64,000 nt of DNA from Nitrospira sp. ST-bin5 (lineage in GTDB: Bacteria; Nitrospirota; Nitrospiria; Nitrospirales; Nitrospiraceae), in contig MSXN01000020.1 in NCBI GenBank assembly GCA_002083555.1, positions 1 to 64,000 of the forward strand, given 5' to 3'. Both the position numbers and the translations under genes were made by a program. Position 1 is the stretch's first letter; every line of letters starts with the position of its first letter. Under the pieces are notes generated by a model that was not told the origin of the DNA, did not search any database, and saw only the letters and a list, made by a program, of their open reading frames with translations. Below are positions 1 to 8,916 of the stretch, piece after piece.

Positions 1-20
1 AGGATCAAACTCTCAAATAG
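1..20 (-). rRNA. rrs: 16S rRNA, extreme 5' end
   Basis: The reverse complement of the first bases ends in AGAGTTTGATCCT, the universal 5'-terminal segment of bacterial 16S rRNA (27F primer site). The gene is on the minus strand and leaves the window at base 1, so only about 20 nt are present. The exact mature 5' end is estimated by comparison with the E. coli start. Confidence 0.9.
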
Positions 21-90
21 GTGTTCTCTAAAATTGGACCAAGGGCCACCACTTCAATACACCTTACACCTTGCTCAACTTCCTCTATTC

Positions 91-106
91 AGTTGTCAAA
101 GAACAA
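91..106 (-). promoter_or_regulatory. rRNA leader boxA antitermination element
   Basis: On the minus strand this reads TTGTTCTTTGACAACT, close to the boxA-type sequence found in rRNA operon leaders. It sits about 70 nt upstream of the 16S 5' end and about 20-30 nt downstream of the predicted transcription start, the normal place for a Nus-factor antitermination site. Confidence 0.6.
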
Positions 107-134
107 TACGTCGCATTCGTGACGCGGGAGGCGC

Positions 135-163
135 AATATAAACGTTGCGCACTCTCATGTCAA
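135..163 (-). promoter_or_regulatory. rRNA operon sigma70 promoter
   Basis: The minus strand has a perfect -35 box TTGACA (158-163), a 17-bp spacer and a -10 box TATATT (135-140). This points toward the 16S gene and predicts a start near 127. An inverted repeat (GCGCAA 131-136, TTGCGC 145-150) brackets the -10 region and might be a regulator site. The leader from here to 16S is about 110 nt. Confidence 0.8.
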
Positions 164-311
164 GGGACCCACTCAAAAAACTTCGGGTAGTTTCCCTCAG
201 GCACCGCACCGTTTGGTTGCGGTATGCAGGCAAGAACTCATCCGCCCTCTGCCCTCGAACGAGTGGGAAGATAACAAAGCTCCCACACGAGTGTCAAGCA
301 AGATTTTCATG

Positions 312-317
312 TATAAT
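312..317 (+). promoter_or_regulatory. candidate -10 box of the molybdoenzyme gene
   Basis: A perfect TATAAT lies 10 nt upstream of the ATG at 327. No good -35 hexamer is found 16-18 bp upstream. If it is used, transcription would start near 324, making a start at 327 almost leaderless or favouring the ATG at 354. Confidence 0.35.
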
Positions 318-326
318 CAAAAAAAT

Positions 327-1364
327 ATGAGAAACATTGAATCACCACTGTCCATGCGGCGGCGCACGATTTTAAAAACCCTTGGACTCGTCGCAGCGGC
401 AGGAATATCCGGAGGCTGCGACGCCGTCGGTTCTGTTTTCGGACGCATGTTTGCGATTCCGCCACGCGAGACCACCTATTTCACACCAAATTCGAAGTTT
501 TATGTCGTTAACTACGCGGATTCCGCCGTCTCTATCTCCCGCGAGGTGAATATCGAACAATGGAAAGTTCACGTGAAAGGCGTCGTGAAAACACCGCTTT
601 CACTGGGCTGGCGCGACATTTTGAATCGCGACTCCTACGATCAAGTCTCCACGCTCATGTGTATCGACACCCTCCCCGGCGGCGACAGCATGGGCACCGC
701 AACCTGGCGCGGGATTTCATTAAAAAAGCTCCTCCAGGACGCCGGCGCCGACGAAGAAACGGCGCGTGATGTGATTTTTCGCGGGATCGACGGCTATGAC
801 GACAGCATCCCCTTCGCGCGCGCCATGCAAAACGATGCGATGATCGCCTTTCTGATGAACGGCGAAAAACTCCCTAAGGAACATGGCTTTCCGATTCGCC
901 TCATCGTCCCCGGCCTGTACGGCATTAAGAACGTAAAATGGATTACCGAAATTGAGGTCTACCCAGGAGATTACCTAGGGTACTGGCAGCGCAAAGGCTG
1001 GACCGATGACGCCACAATCAAGATTTTCTCCCGCATCGATTCTCCCGGCCACTACCAGACTCTGCGCGGCCCCCTGCACAAATTCCGCGGGATCGCCTTC
1101 GGCGGCCCCAACTCCATCAGCAAAGTCGAATTGAGTTTCGACGCCGGTCGCACATGGAGCGAATGCGAGATTGAACCGCCGATGTCGCCGTACTCGTGGG
1201 TCATATGGAACTACACCTGGGCCGCGCCGAAGCCGGGGAAATTTCAAACAGTAGTGCGGGCGACCGACACGAAAGGACAGCTGCAGATTGCCGAAATCGT
1301 CCGGCCGCAGCCGGCCGGCGCAAGCGGATTGCACACAATTATTTCTGAGGTCGCTGAGCTCTAG
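327..1364 (+). CDS. sulfite-oxidase-family molybdopterin oxidoreductase (Tat lipoprotein)
   Basis: Periplasmic molybdenum-cofactor enzyme of the sulfite oxidase/YedY superfamily; the substrate cannot be told from sequence. The N-terminus carries a twin-arginine motif (MRRRTILK, from 354) followed by a hydrophobic stretch and a lipobox-like GISGGC, so Tat export and possibly lipid anchoring are expected. The Mo-binding domain occupies about residues 70-215 and keeps the Mo-ligand cysteine in LMCID (residue 112). The C-terminal 120 residues match the Mo-co dimerisation domain of sulfite oxidases. The longer in-frame start at 213 has no support; 327 is chosen, with 309 and 354 as alternatives. 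Confidence 0.85.
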   Translation: MRNIESPLSMRRRTILKTLGLVAAAGISGGCDAVGSVFGRMFAIPPRETTYFTPNSKFYVVNYADSAVSISREVNIEQWKVHVKGVVKTPLSLGWRDILNRDSYDQVSTLMCIDTLPGGDSMGTATWRGISLKKLLQDAGADEETARDVIFRGIDGYDDSIPFARAMQNDAMIAFLMNGEKLPKEHGFPIRLIVPGLYGIKNVKWITEIEVYPGDYLGYWQRKGWTDDATIKIFSRIDSPGHYQTLRGPLHKFRGIAFGGPNSISKVELSFDAGRTWSECEIEPPMSPYSWVIWNYTWAAPKPGKFQTVVRATDTKGQLQIAEIVRPQPAGASGLHTIISEVAEL

Positions 1365-1436
1365 CACCTTGCCGCACCCTGCGACATCCCACTGGATTCG
1401 CACGTCCGTCCGACCTGAGTTCGATCACCCCTCCAA

Positions 1437-2597
1437 TTAAAGCATCCTCTGAACGTCGGTCTTCAGATTCACCAGGCAGGGTTCCAACTCGGGAGCTGAC
1501 GCTCTGGTCACCACGATGGCGGCCGGCACCTCGTCCCAATGTCGCAGATCAGGACGTAGCGCTCCTTCCAACACTGTGGGCGCTGTACTCATAATTGCCA
1601 TGCCCCCGACGACCGATAGCTGGCAAAGCGCCCCCTTGCCGTCGCCCGCCATATCGATCATGCACCCGCCGACCATGACGCTGGCCCCGGCTGCCACCGG
1701 GATCAGACTGTACGTCAGGCCCAGCGGCAGTCTGATCCAGGTTTGCATATTCAACAGCGGATGGTAGGCATGACTGTGGCGCATTGCGATTTTATCGAAC
1801 CAGCTTTCCGTCGAGAGGCGAAGCCCCGTCGCCGACGCGCAAGACTCCAGAAACGGCTGTGTGGGCGTGATCGAAAAATAACCGCTGGTGGAACTGGTAA
1901 ATTGCAGATCCCAATCGAGCCCGGGAAATCGCCCGACCCGGTACACATGCCACTCTTCGACCCTCCCTTCCCCGCTGTCGATTCGACTGACGCGCCGTCC
2001 CGCAAACCCTCGAAGCGCGTCATCGCTCTTTTTTGACGTCCCTTGAAAATCCCGGAGGCGCAACCAGTCTACCCGTGCCTCACGAATGTCCCCTACCCGC
2101 TCCCAGAGAACCGCAGACAGCAGCAGATTGACCGGATCTTCTCCATAGTTATAGATCGGCGCGAACAGCTCATGATCCAAGTCCCTCAGTTCGACCTTCC
2201 CCTCTTCGGGATTCTGCAAACGGATATAACTCGCGGACAACAGGATGCTGAGATACCCCCGCTCATAACTCTCCATCACATAGTCGATGAAGGTGCCGTC
2301 TGGCACGAATACGTTGGCGGTCTCTCTCGTGACCGAAAATGCCTTGTGCCGGAACCGCAATCGCGCCTGCGCTCCGTACTTCACCACCAGCTCATCGCAG
2401 CGGGAGGCGAACGCCTCCGATAGCAAATTCAGCGCGTCGATTCTCCCGGAGAGATCGATGGCCTGTTCAATCGCCGCGCAATCCCGGCCACTCTGCTTGC
2501 GCAGATCCCCCGAATGACATCCGATCAGGAGACCCGTGATCCACGCAATGCCGATAGAAACTGCGACACGCGCCATCGTGTTATTCTGGAAATCCAT
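1437..2597 (-). CDS. putative lipoprotein of unknown function
   Basis: A 386-residue protein with a short positive N-terminus, hydrophobic core and lipobox ending ITGLLIGC, so likely a membrane-anchored lipoprotein. The first ~170 mature residues are helical and charged and look TPR-like, resembling the COG3014 group of large uncharacterised lipoproteins. The C-terminal part contains hydrophobic glycine-rich segments (around AAGASVMVGGCM). The start at 2597 is preceded by AAGGCGG at suitable spacing; the in-frame extension to 2774 reads as non-coding. Divergent from the hydrolase at 2728. No function is assigned. Confidence 0.65.
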   Translation of the reverse strand: MDFQNNTMARVAVSIGIAWITGLLIGCHSGDLRKQSGRDCAAIEQAIDLSGRIDALNLLSEAFASRCDELVVKYGAQARLRFRHKAFSVTRETANVFVPDGTFIDYVMESYERGYLSILLSASYIRLQNPEEGKVELRDLDHELFAPIYNYGEDPVNLLLSAVLWERVGDIREARVDWLRLRDFQGTSKKSDDALRGFAGRRVSRIDSGEGRVEEWHVYRVGRFPGLDWDLQFTSSTSGYFSITPTQPFLESCASATGLRLSTESWFDKIAMRHSHAYHPLLNMQTWIRLPLGLTYSLIPVAAGASVMVGGCMIDMAGDGKGALCQLSVVGGMAIMSTAPTVLEGALRPDLRHWDEVPAAIVVTRASAPELEPCLVNLKTDVQRML

Positions 2598-2727
2598 AGG
2601 CATTCCGCCTTGCCACTCCCTTGACGGCAATCTGTCGATCCGGCCGGTCCCTCTTATCACCCGACTTGCTTCCGCCGCTGAATCTCGGTACTGATAGTCG
2701 TTCCGCATCCAATTTTCGGAGGGCATT

Positions 2728-3645
2728 ATGGCACGACTTCTCCTCATGTTCTCGTCACTCCTCTTCGGCCTCACAGGCTGCGATCTGCATGCCCCAGCTC
2801 AGCAACAGGACCGGCTGACCTCCCTGGGGTCGGCACAAACCCACGCAACCGCCACACGCGTCAACGGGGAAATCAGACGACGTTCCGTAACGATCGACGG
2901 CGTCTCGCTCAGCATCCTGGAAGCCGGCACCGGCGCCCCGATCATCTTCGTCCACGGCGTCGTCACCACGAGCAATATTTTCGCGAAATATCTGAATGCC
3001 TACTCGCCGGATTTTCGCGGCATTGCCGTCGACCTGCGCGGATACGGCGACTCACAGAAACCGGATAGCGGCTTCACCATCAAGCAATTTTCCAAGGATC
3101 TCATCGCACTCGCCGACAAGCTGGAGATCGAGCGGCCGATCTGGGTCGGCGTCTCCATGGGCGGGATGATTTTGCAGCAACTGGCCTTGGATTATCCTGA
3201 GCGCGTGCGGGCACTCGTGCTGGTGTCAACGACCGACGGGGCCATGGTGCTCGATAAAGATCTGCCCACCATCGGCAATCCACGAGACTTTCGCGAAGTA
3301 TCCAAGAACATAATCGCGGAGAGCTTCCCCCAAGGAACACCCTCCACACTCTACCAACCTTTGCTGGACCGTATTCAAAGCTGGAACGGTACGGTGCTGC
3401 GTGAGGCACTGACGAGCATGGCTCAGGCCAACGTGCACGGACGGATCAACACCATTACTGCTCCGACGCTCGTGGTGGTCGGCGCCAAAGACGATGTCGC
3501 CACCCCCGCCATCGCGCGCGGTATTCAGGCACAGATCGCGGGCGCGCAACTGGTGGAGTTCAATACCGGCCATTTCATGATGGCGGAAGATCCGGAACAG
3601 TTTCGGAAAGTGCTAGGGGAATTCCTGCAGAGTCTGAGAAAGTAA
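2728..3645 (+). CDS. alpha/beta hydrolase, lipoprotein
   Basis: Serine hydrolase of the alpha/beta fold, exported as a lipoprotein (signal peptide ending GLTGC, lipidated Cys18). The oxyanion motif HG (residues 76-77), nucleophile elbow GVSMGG (Ser143), acidic residue in GAKDD (255/256) and catalytic His in TGHF (282) are all present and correctly spaced. It resembles 3-oxoadipate enol-lactonase/haloperoxidase-like enzymes, but a specific substrate cannot be inferred. At 305 aa it has normal family length plus the leader. It is separated from the minus-strand rluE-like gene by 15 bp tail to tail. Confidence 0.85.
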   Translation: MARLLLMFSSLLFGLTGCDLHAPAQQQDRLTSLGSAQTHATATRVNGEIRRRSVTIDGVSLSILEAGTGAPIIFVHGVVTTSNIFAKYLNAYSPDFRGIAVDLRGYGDSQKPDSGFTIKQFSKDLIALADKLEIERPIWVGVSMGGMILQQLALDYPERVRALVLVSTTDGAMVLDKDLPTIGNPRDFREVSKNIIAESFPQGTPSTLYQPLLDRIQSWNGTVLREALTSMAQANVHGRINTITAPTLVVVGAKDDVATPAIARGIQAQIAGAQLVEFNTGHFMMAEDPEQFRKVLGEFLQSLRK

Positions 3646-3660
3646 CGAACAACCGCCGCG

Positions 3661-4323
3661 CTATTCAGTGGCGCGGCGTGAAGCTCTCGGGGATTCCAGC
3701 CGCCGTGGTTTGCTGCCAGCAGCCGCTCCACTGCCCTGAATCGCCTGCACCTCGCCAGCAGTCAATTCCCGCCAGGCACCGGGCGCAAGATTCCCCAACG
3801 GGATAGGGCCGATCGCCACACGAATCAACCGCAGCGTCGGGTGACCGACCGCTGCCGTCATGCGACGCACCTGCCGGTTCATCCCCTCGCGAATCGTCAT
3901 TTCGATCCAGCAGGTCGGCACGGTTTTCCTGAACCGAATGGGCACCGGTCGATCCGGCAGCGACGGTGGCTCGTCCAGCAAGCGAACCTCCGCCGGCCTC
4001 GTCTTGGTTCTGCTCAACGCCACACCCTGCCGCAATTGCCGGAGCGCCTGCTCATCGGGAATCCGTTCAACTTGCACCAGATAGACCTTCGGAAGCTTGT
4101 GTTGCGGATCGGTGATGCGGTGAGAGAGCGTTCCGTCGGAGGTCAGGAGCATCAACCCTTCACTGTCCAAATCCAGCCGCCCCGCTGCATAGACACCGGG
4201 CAACTCGACATAGTCGGCGAGAGTCGGCCGTCCGTCAGGATCGGTAAAACAAGGCAGGACGCCATAGGGCTTGTGAAACGCGATGGTGTGGGAACGCACA
4301 GATGTCGACGGCGCGGGTGTCAT
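3661..4323 (-). CDS. rluE: RluE/RsuA-family pseudouridine synthase
   Basis: Isomerises a specific uridine to pseudouridine in rRNA. No S4 domain precedes the catalytic core, as in RluE (23S U2457 in E. coli). Motif I with the catalytic Asp reads GRLDLDSEGLML, and motif II is preserved around MNRQVRRMTAAVGHPTLRL. The start at 4323 (MTPAPSTS) places the core near the N-terminus; the upstream extension to 4413 looks non-coding. The C-terminal tail is basic. A second family member with an S4 domain is at 17155-18006, so this one is the small-subfamily type. RluE rather than RsuA/RluF is inferred from domain content. Confidence 0.8.
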   Translation of the reverse strand: MTPAPSTSVRSHTIAFHKPYGVLPCFTDPDGRPTLADYVELPGVYAAGRLDLDSEGLMLLTSDGTLSHRITDPQHKLPKVYLVQVERIPDEQALRQLRQGVALSRTKTRPAEVRLLDEPPSLPDRPVPIRFRKTVPTCWIEMTIREGMNRQVRRMTAAVGHPTLRLIRVAIGPIPLGNLAPGAWRELTAGEVQAIQGSGAAAGSKPRRLESPRASRRATE

Positions 4324-4473
4324 ACGAGGCGTGGCGTGTTCCGGCCGGCCATTGCCATCTCCGCCATGTGCTGCTTGAGATAGCGCCGGCTCCGGGTAAT
4401 GCAACACCGGCATGGCAGCGAAATGAGTCGATCCAGATCATTCAAATGCCCCGCCTGCCCCTGAGGAATATGA

Positions 4474-5034
4474 TCAGTAGCCACGGCCGAACCCTCCACC
4501 GATTCGTCCGCCGCTTCCCACCCCCATGCCACCGAATACACCGACAGAAAATCCTGATCGCGGCTCCGCACCATAGCCGGCCGGCCACACGTATAGATGC
4601 TTCACGCCAAAGGTAGGGTACCGATATTCCACCTCATCGAGGCGATCCATGCGGGCTCCGATTACTTCGCCGACCAGCGTGACAGCAGTCCCCTCCCGGA
4701 TCGTCGCCGGATCGAGCAACTCTTGAGTGAGTGCCAGGAATCGGCCTTGCGATTCCGTCCTGACAACCGTCGGTTCATAGTCGGCGTTCAACGGGAGCTG
4801 CAATACCTCTATCAGCATGCCGGCATCAGTCCGTTTGGCCTTCAGCACTTCACCGCCGACTACGACCCGCTTCCCAACGAAGGACTCCGGCGCCGAAAGA
4901 ATCTGCGCAAAGGTCACGTCCTTATCGAGTTGGGCCTCAAGCGCCTCAGGCACGGCAACGTGGGACGCGCAGCCGGTCATCATCACCGCGCTCCACCACA
5001 GCACAGCGGCTACCCTGTTCCAATTGATGTTCAT
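4474..5034 (-). CDS. Slp-family outer-membrane lipoprotein
   Basis: A 186-aa lipoprotein (lipobox MTGC) followed by a domain typical of the Slp/YeaY family. It begins with a helix containing VTFAQILSAPESFVGK, then the beta-rich segment KRVVVGGEVL and a conserved EVEYRYP and LYVWP near the end. In E. coli, Slp is starvation- and acid-inducible and sits in the outer membrane, but its biochemical role is unknown. A glycine-rich tail of about 25 residues follows the domain. The start at 5034 (MNINWNR) gives a normal signal peptide; the 12-codon extension upstream does not. Confidence 0.8.
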   Translation of the reverse strand: MNINWNRVAAVLWWSAVMMTGCASHVAVPEALEAQLDKDVTFAQILSAPESFVGKRVVVGGEVLKAKRTDAGMLIEVLQLPLNADYEPTVVRTESQGRFLALTQELLDPATIREGTAVTLVGEVIGARMDRLDEVEYRYPTFGVKHLYVWPAGYGAEPRSGFSVGVFGGMGVGSGGRIGGGFGRGY

Positions 5035-5384
5035 GCCGCCACTATACCTGAGCCTGCACATCCCCCTCAATTCTCATCCCCCGTGTAGAATCGTAGGTAT
5101 TCCCCTGCAAATCCATGGGCGCTTCCATACAGTCTTTCCGCCACGCCTCGAGAGCTATGAAATCGCTCCATCCCGAGAATGCCTGTCGACAGCGCGACTT
5201 AGAAGATGTGGCCATCTCCAAATGGTGGATATCACCCATCAGTTCCTTCCGGCATCAGGCTTGCTCTATTACCCGGCATGAGAGCGTTACCACTCTCATC
5301 GGATTCATCCAGTGTTTGCAGCGGGCCGCAGCATCGAAGATGACCGTGGCCTATTTCATTAACTCTCTACGTGAGGAGGTTCCC
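5035..5384. other. intergenic region, no convincing gene
   Basis: About 350 bp between the divergent slp-like and small exported-peptide genes. Several overlapping ORFs here have no ribosome-binding site and no protein-like composition. The region ends in a strong GAGGAGG motif 5373-5379 serving the gene at 5385. Confidence 0.5.
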
Positions 5385-5564
5385 ATGACTCGCTTTGCCA
5401 GCTTCATCGCACTCGCAGCGTTCTTGACGTTCGGTCTCGGCACGGCCGTCTCCTTCGCAAGTGAACCGGCACCGGTCGAACAGAAGGACAAGAAGGATAT
5501 GAGCGGCTCCAAAGCCGACGACGACAGCAAGAAGAAGGATGAGAAGAAGGAGATGGGCAAGTAA
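5385..5564 (+). CDS. small exported lysine/aspartate-rich protein
   Basis: A 59-residue protein with a clear signal peptide (cleavage near SFASEP). The mature part is made almost only of Lys, Asp, Glu and Ser (KKDEKKEMGK at the end). It starts 6 nt after a strong GAGGAGG Shine-Dalgarno, which is why 5385 is preferred over the frame's upstream starts. The mature peptide would be an unfolded, highly charged periplasmic polypeptide. No family is recognised and no function is claimed. Confidence 0.65.
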   Translation: MTRFASFIALAAFLTFGLGTAVSFASEPAPVEQKDKKDMSGSKADDDSKKKDEKKEMGK

Positions 5565-5830
5565 GCCTGCCTTCCGGGGCGCAACCACCGTTGCGCCCCC
5601 CTTCCGCTCTTCGCCTGACCGGATTCCCATCTTGGATCAATCGAATCTGTAGGCCTATCCCTACAGAACCGTGGCAGCTCTCTACAGACTCCATCACCGG
5701 CTGCACGACCTTCTCTGCCGATTCCCTTGAATAACGACTGCTTTCTTGTGCTTGCCGCCTGCGTCGCTCAGGCATCGACCTTGCTCCATTATCTCCGTGT
5801 TCGGTTGTCATCCTTTTAAAGGAGGAATCT
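5565..5830. other. intergenic region
   Basis: About 265 bp with no credible gene. The 3' end supplies a near-perfect AAAGGAGGAATCT ribosome-binding site for the OmpA-like gene. No clear sigma70 promoter or terminator was identified. Confidence 0.5.
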
Positions 5831-7045
5831 ATGCATCCACGTATTCCGTTCCGGACCGCTTCCCTCCGCGCCGCATCGTTGATCGCGTTGTGCGCCCTCG
5901 CCCCGATCGGATGCGTCACGAATGAAACGCACACTAAAGCGCTCACCGAACTGGATGCCACGAAAAAAGCATCCGCTCAACGAGCCGCCGAACTTGAGGC
6001 GTTGAAGAAACAATCTCAGGCCCAGTCGGAGCAACTCAAACAGCAACTCGCCAGCCTGCAACAAAATCTGGATCAGGAATCGGCGCAACGAAAAACCGCC
6101 GAGGAGGCCGCGGCCGCACTGGCCAAAGAACGGGCAGCCCTGGAGGCCCGCTCGGGAGAATTGCAGTCCAAGCTGGACGGCCTGGAAAAAGACAAGGGCC
6201 ACCTCGGCAGCGAGTTGAGCGCCGTGCGCAGCCAGATCGACCAACTCCAACAGAAACTAAACGAGGAAGCCGCCCAGGTCAGTGCCCTGGAAAAAGACAA
6301 ACAACAACTGGCCAGCGGAACGGCATCGGCTCAGAGCGAGATTGCCAAGTTGCAGAAACGTGCCGCCGACCTGGAAGCCGAAGCCGCCCGGGTCGCCAAG
6401 GAACGCGAGCAACTCCGCCAGGAGCAAACCCAGCTCACGGCGAGCCTGGAGCAGGAACGAACGCGGCTGAAGGCCGAGGAGGCCGAGAAGGCCCGGCTTG
6501 AACAGGAACGCGCCGCCAAAGAAGCGGAGATCGCGCGGCTTACTCGCACACAGGAGGAACTGTCCAAATCGCTCCAGGACGAAATTTCGAAAGGCAACAT
6601 CACGATCCAGCAAGTTCGTGATCAGTTGACGATCAACATGGTCGACCGGGTGCTCTTCGACTCGGGGCAGGCGCAGGTTAAGCCGGCCGGAGTCAAAGTC
6701 TTGAAGCAGGTCGGCGATGTCTTGAACAAGATTACCGATAAGCAGATCCGCATCGAAGGGCATACGGACAATGTGCCGATCAGCACGAAGCTGCAGGATA
6801 AATTCAAAACGAATTGGGAACTCTCAACGGCGCGCGCCACCAATGTCGTGCGGTACTTGATCGATCAAGGTGGAGTGGGCCGGCAACATATGTCCGCCGT
6901 CGGCTATGCGGAAACGCGGCCGATCGCCCCCAACGAGACCGAGCAGGGGCGCAGCGCCAATCGACGGATCGAGATCGTGCTCCATCCGAAAGATCTCTCC
7001 AAAATCACCGGCCAGCTGGGCTCCACCGGTCCGGACGGGAAATAA
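5831..7045 (+). CDS. OmpA-family peptidoglycan-binding protein with long coiled coil
   Basis: A 404-aa envelope protein. The N-terminus is a signal peptide with lipobox-like APIGC (Cys28). Residues ~35-255 form an almost uninterrupted Gln/Glu/Ala/Lys-rich coiled coil. Residues ~270-390 are an OmpA C-terminal domain with the classical EGHTDNVPI and GRSANRRIEI motifs that contact diaminopimelate in peptidoglycan. The organisation resembles MotB/OmpA or Lpp-like spacers linking the membrane to the cell wall. The start is fixed by AAAGGAGG 8 nt upstream. No partner gene adjoins it, so a structural role is inferred. Confidence 0.88.
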   Translation: MHPRIPFRTASLRAASLIALCALAPIGCVTNETHTKALTELDATKKASAQRAAELEALKKQSQAQSEQLKQQLASLQQNLDQESAQRKTAEEAAAALAKERAALEARSGELQSKLDGLEKDKGHLGSELSAVRSQIDQLQQKLNEEAAQVSALEKDKQQLASGTASAQSEIAKLQKRAADLEAEAARVAKEREQLRQEQTQLTASLEQERTRLKAEEAEKARLEQERAAKEAEIARLTRTQEELSKSLQDEISKGNITIQQVRDQLTINMVDRVLFDSGQAQVKPAGVKVLKQVGDVLNKITDKQIRIEGHTDNVPISTKLQDKFKTNWELSTARATNVVRYLIDQGGVGRQHMSAVGYAETRPIAPNETEQGRSANRRIEIVLHPKDLSKITGQLGSTGPDGK

Positions 7046-7218
7046 GCCCACCCGTTCGCACCGCGGCGGCCGCCACTCCTCCTGTGGCGGCCGCCTCCCT
7101 TCGCACCGCCTGTCTGGAGGCTTCCCCTCGCTCTTCACTTCCGCTATGATGCCGCCGTGCCACCGTCATCCACAGCGCTTCGTAAGCACTTTTATGGATC
7201 TTTCAGCATGAGGTTGTC

Positions 7219-7875
7219 ATGGTCCCCTTGATCGGTCTCGCCGTCATCATCGCGCTCTCCTTCGGACTGGCCGCCTGCGATACCGCCTACATCGCCACGA
7301 TGGAAAAGATGGGCTATGCCAAGCGCGATATTCTGAGTAGCAGGGTGAAGTCGGCGCGCAACGCGCAGGAGGACGCCAAGAAAGAAATCCAAAGCGCCCT
7401 GGAGCAATTCGGACAAGTGGTCGGCTATCAGGGCGGCAACCTGGAAGCCACCTATAAGAAACTGAACAGCGAGCTGGAAAGCAGCGAAGACAGCGCCGAA
7501 GCCGTCCGAAAACGAATCAAGGATGTTGAAAGCGTGGCGGATTCGCTGTTTGCCGAATGGAAGACCGAACTCGGCCAATATTCCAGTGCCGATCTGCGGC
7601 GCAAGAGCGAAGAGAAACTGGCTCAGACAAAAGTCCGATACAACGAAATGCTCGGGGCCATAAAGAGGGCCGAGCAGCGCATCGACCCGGTGTTGAAGCC
7701 GCTTCGCGATCAAGTCCTCTACCTGAAACACAACCTGAATGCCCGCGCCCTGGCCGCCATCAAAGGCGAACTCGTGAAGGTCGACGCCCAGGTCGATCAG
7801 CTGGTCAAAGACATGAATAAGTCCATCGCCGAAGCGGATAAATTTATTCAATCGATGGAAAAGGAACCGGCCTAA
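7219..7875 (+). CDS. DUF2959-family lipoprotein
   Basis: A 218-aa lipoprotein (lipobox FGLAAC, Cys20) followed by an all-helical region characteristic of DUF2959, with the signature YIATMEKMGYAKRDIL just after the lipid anchor and a coiled-coil C-terminal half. The family is uncharacterised. A GAGG lies 8 nt upstream of the start. It stands alone between the OmpA-like gene and the palindromic element at 7917-8039. Confidence 0.8.
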   Translation: MVPLIGLAVIIALSFGLAACDTAYIATMEKMGYAKRDILSSRVKSARNAQEDAKKEIQSALEQFGQVVGYQGGNLEATYKKLNSELESSEDSAEAVRKRIKDVESVADSLFAEWKTELGQYSSADLRRKSEEKLAQTKVRYNEMLGAIKRAEQRIDPVLKPLRDQVLYLKHNLNARALAAIKGELVKVDAQVDQLVKDMNKSIAEADKFIQSMEKEPA

Positions 7876-7916
7876 CTCGGAGGCCTGAATAGCCACGAAT
7901 ACTGGCAGCATCATTC

Positions 7917-8039
7917 GCAGGCGGTTCAAAAAATCCGTCCTGCAAGGCCGCAGCAAGCGGAGAGGCGAGGCGTACGCTTCGGTACGTTGAGTCTCTGTGC
8001 GCGGCGAGAACGCCGCTGGAGAACTTTTCAACCGCCTGC
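7917..8039. repeat. palindromic intergenic element (MITE/REP-like)
   Basis: A 123-bp unit bounded by near-perfect inverted ends, GCAGGCGGTTCAAAAA (7917) and TTTTCAACCGCCTGC (8025-8039), with an inner hairpin CGTAC-GCTTCG-GTACG at 7971-7986 and further complementary blocks in both arms. It can fold as one long cruciform. It abuts the ribosome-binding site of the metallopeptidase gene, so it forms that gene's 5' leader. The design is that of a non-autonomous mobile or REP-like repeat; copy number elsewhere cannot be judged here. Confidence 0.7.
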
Positions 8040-8052
8040 GGGGAGGATTACC

Positions 8053-8916
8053 ATGCGGTGGGAAGGACAACGGGAAAGCAGCAATATTGAAGACCGCCGT
8101 GGCATGAGCCCGGCTCGGGTCGGCAGTGTCGGCGGACTGGGAATCGGCGGTATCGTGTTGGTGCTCGCCGTGAGCTGCTTCACCGGCACCAATCCCCTGA
8201 CGCTCATCAATATGCTGAGCGGAGTCCAGAGCATGACGGAGTCCTCAGCTCCATCCGAATCCGCTCCCACAGGGGTACCCAGCGACCAACTCGGCAAGTT
8301 TGCCTCCGTCGTCCTCGCGGATACGGAAACGACCTGGAAGCAGCTGCTGGGGCCGGACTACGAGGAGCCCCGACTCGTCCTCTTTACCGGCGGCGTCCGG
8401 TCCGCCTGCGGGACGACCTCATCAGCCGTCGGTCCGTTTTATTGTCCTGGTGATCACAAGGTATATCTCGACCTCACGTTCTTCAACGAAATGGCTCAAC
8501 GACTCGGCGCCCCCGGAGATTTCGCGCAGGCCTATGTTATCGCGCATGAGGTGGGACACCACGTGCAGAATCTGACGGGTGTGGCTGAGAAAATCACCCG
8601 CCTTCAGCGTCAGGCATCGGAGAAAGACGCGAATGCCTTGTCCGTCCGTATGGAACTGCAAGCCGACTGCTTCGCCGGCGTGTGGGGCCACCATGCCAAC
8701 CGCACACGGAATCTGATCGAACCAGGCGATTTCGAAGAAGGGCTCAAAGCCGCCGCCGCCATCGGTGACGATCGCCTGCAGAAAATGGGTCAGGGATACG
8801 TCCAACCGGAAAGCTGGACCCACGGTTCATCCGACCAACGGATGACCTGGCTCAGGCGGGGCCTGGAAAGCGGCGATCCCAACCGGTGCAACACCTTTGA
8901 AGGACCACGCTCATGA
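8053..8916 (+). CDS. YpfJ-type neutral zinc metallopeptidase
   Basis: A 287-aa membrane-anchored peptidase family protein (KPN_02809/YpfJ group). It opens with the conserved MRWEGQRESSNIEDRRG segment, has one transmembrane helix (about residues 27-43), then a periplasmic domain with the zinc motif HEVGH (165-169) and a downstream ELQADCFAG supplying the third ligand region. Length matches the family. GGGGAGG precedes the ATG at 8053; the longer frame from 7987 lies inside the palindromic repeat and is rejected. Its stop overlaps the start of the next gene by 4 bp (ATGA), so the two are translationally coupled. Confidence 0.88.
   Translation: MRWEGQRESSNIEDRRGMSPARVGSVGGLGIGGIVLVLAVSCFTGTNPLTLINMLSGVQSMTESSAPSESAPTGVPSDQLGKFASVVLADTETTWKQLLGPDYEEPRLVLFTGGVRSACGTTSSAVGPFYCPGDHKVYLDLTFFNEMAQRLGAPGDFAQAYVIAHEVGHHVQNLTGVAEKITRLQRQASEKDANALSVRMELQADCFAGVWGHHANRTRNLIEPGDFEEGLKAAAAIGDDRLQKMGQGYVQPESWTHGSSDQRMTWLRRGLESGDPNRCNTFEGPRS

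Noticed and set aside
6257..6763. Minus-strand frames inside the OmpA-like gene
   Set aside because: Leu/Phe-rich antisense of the coiled-coil region; typical shadow.
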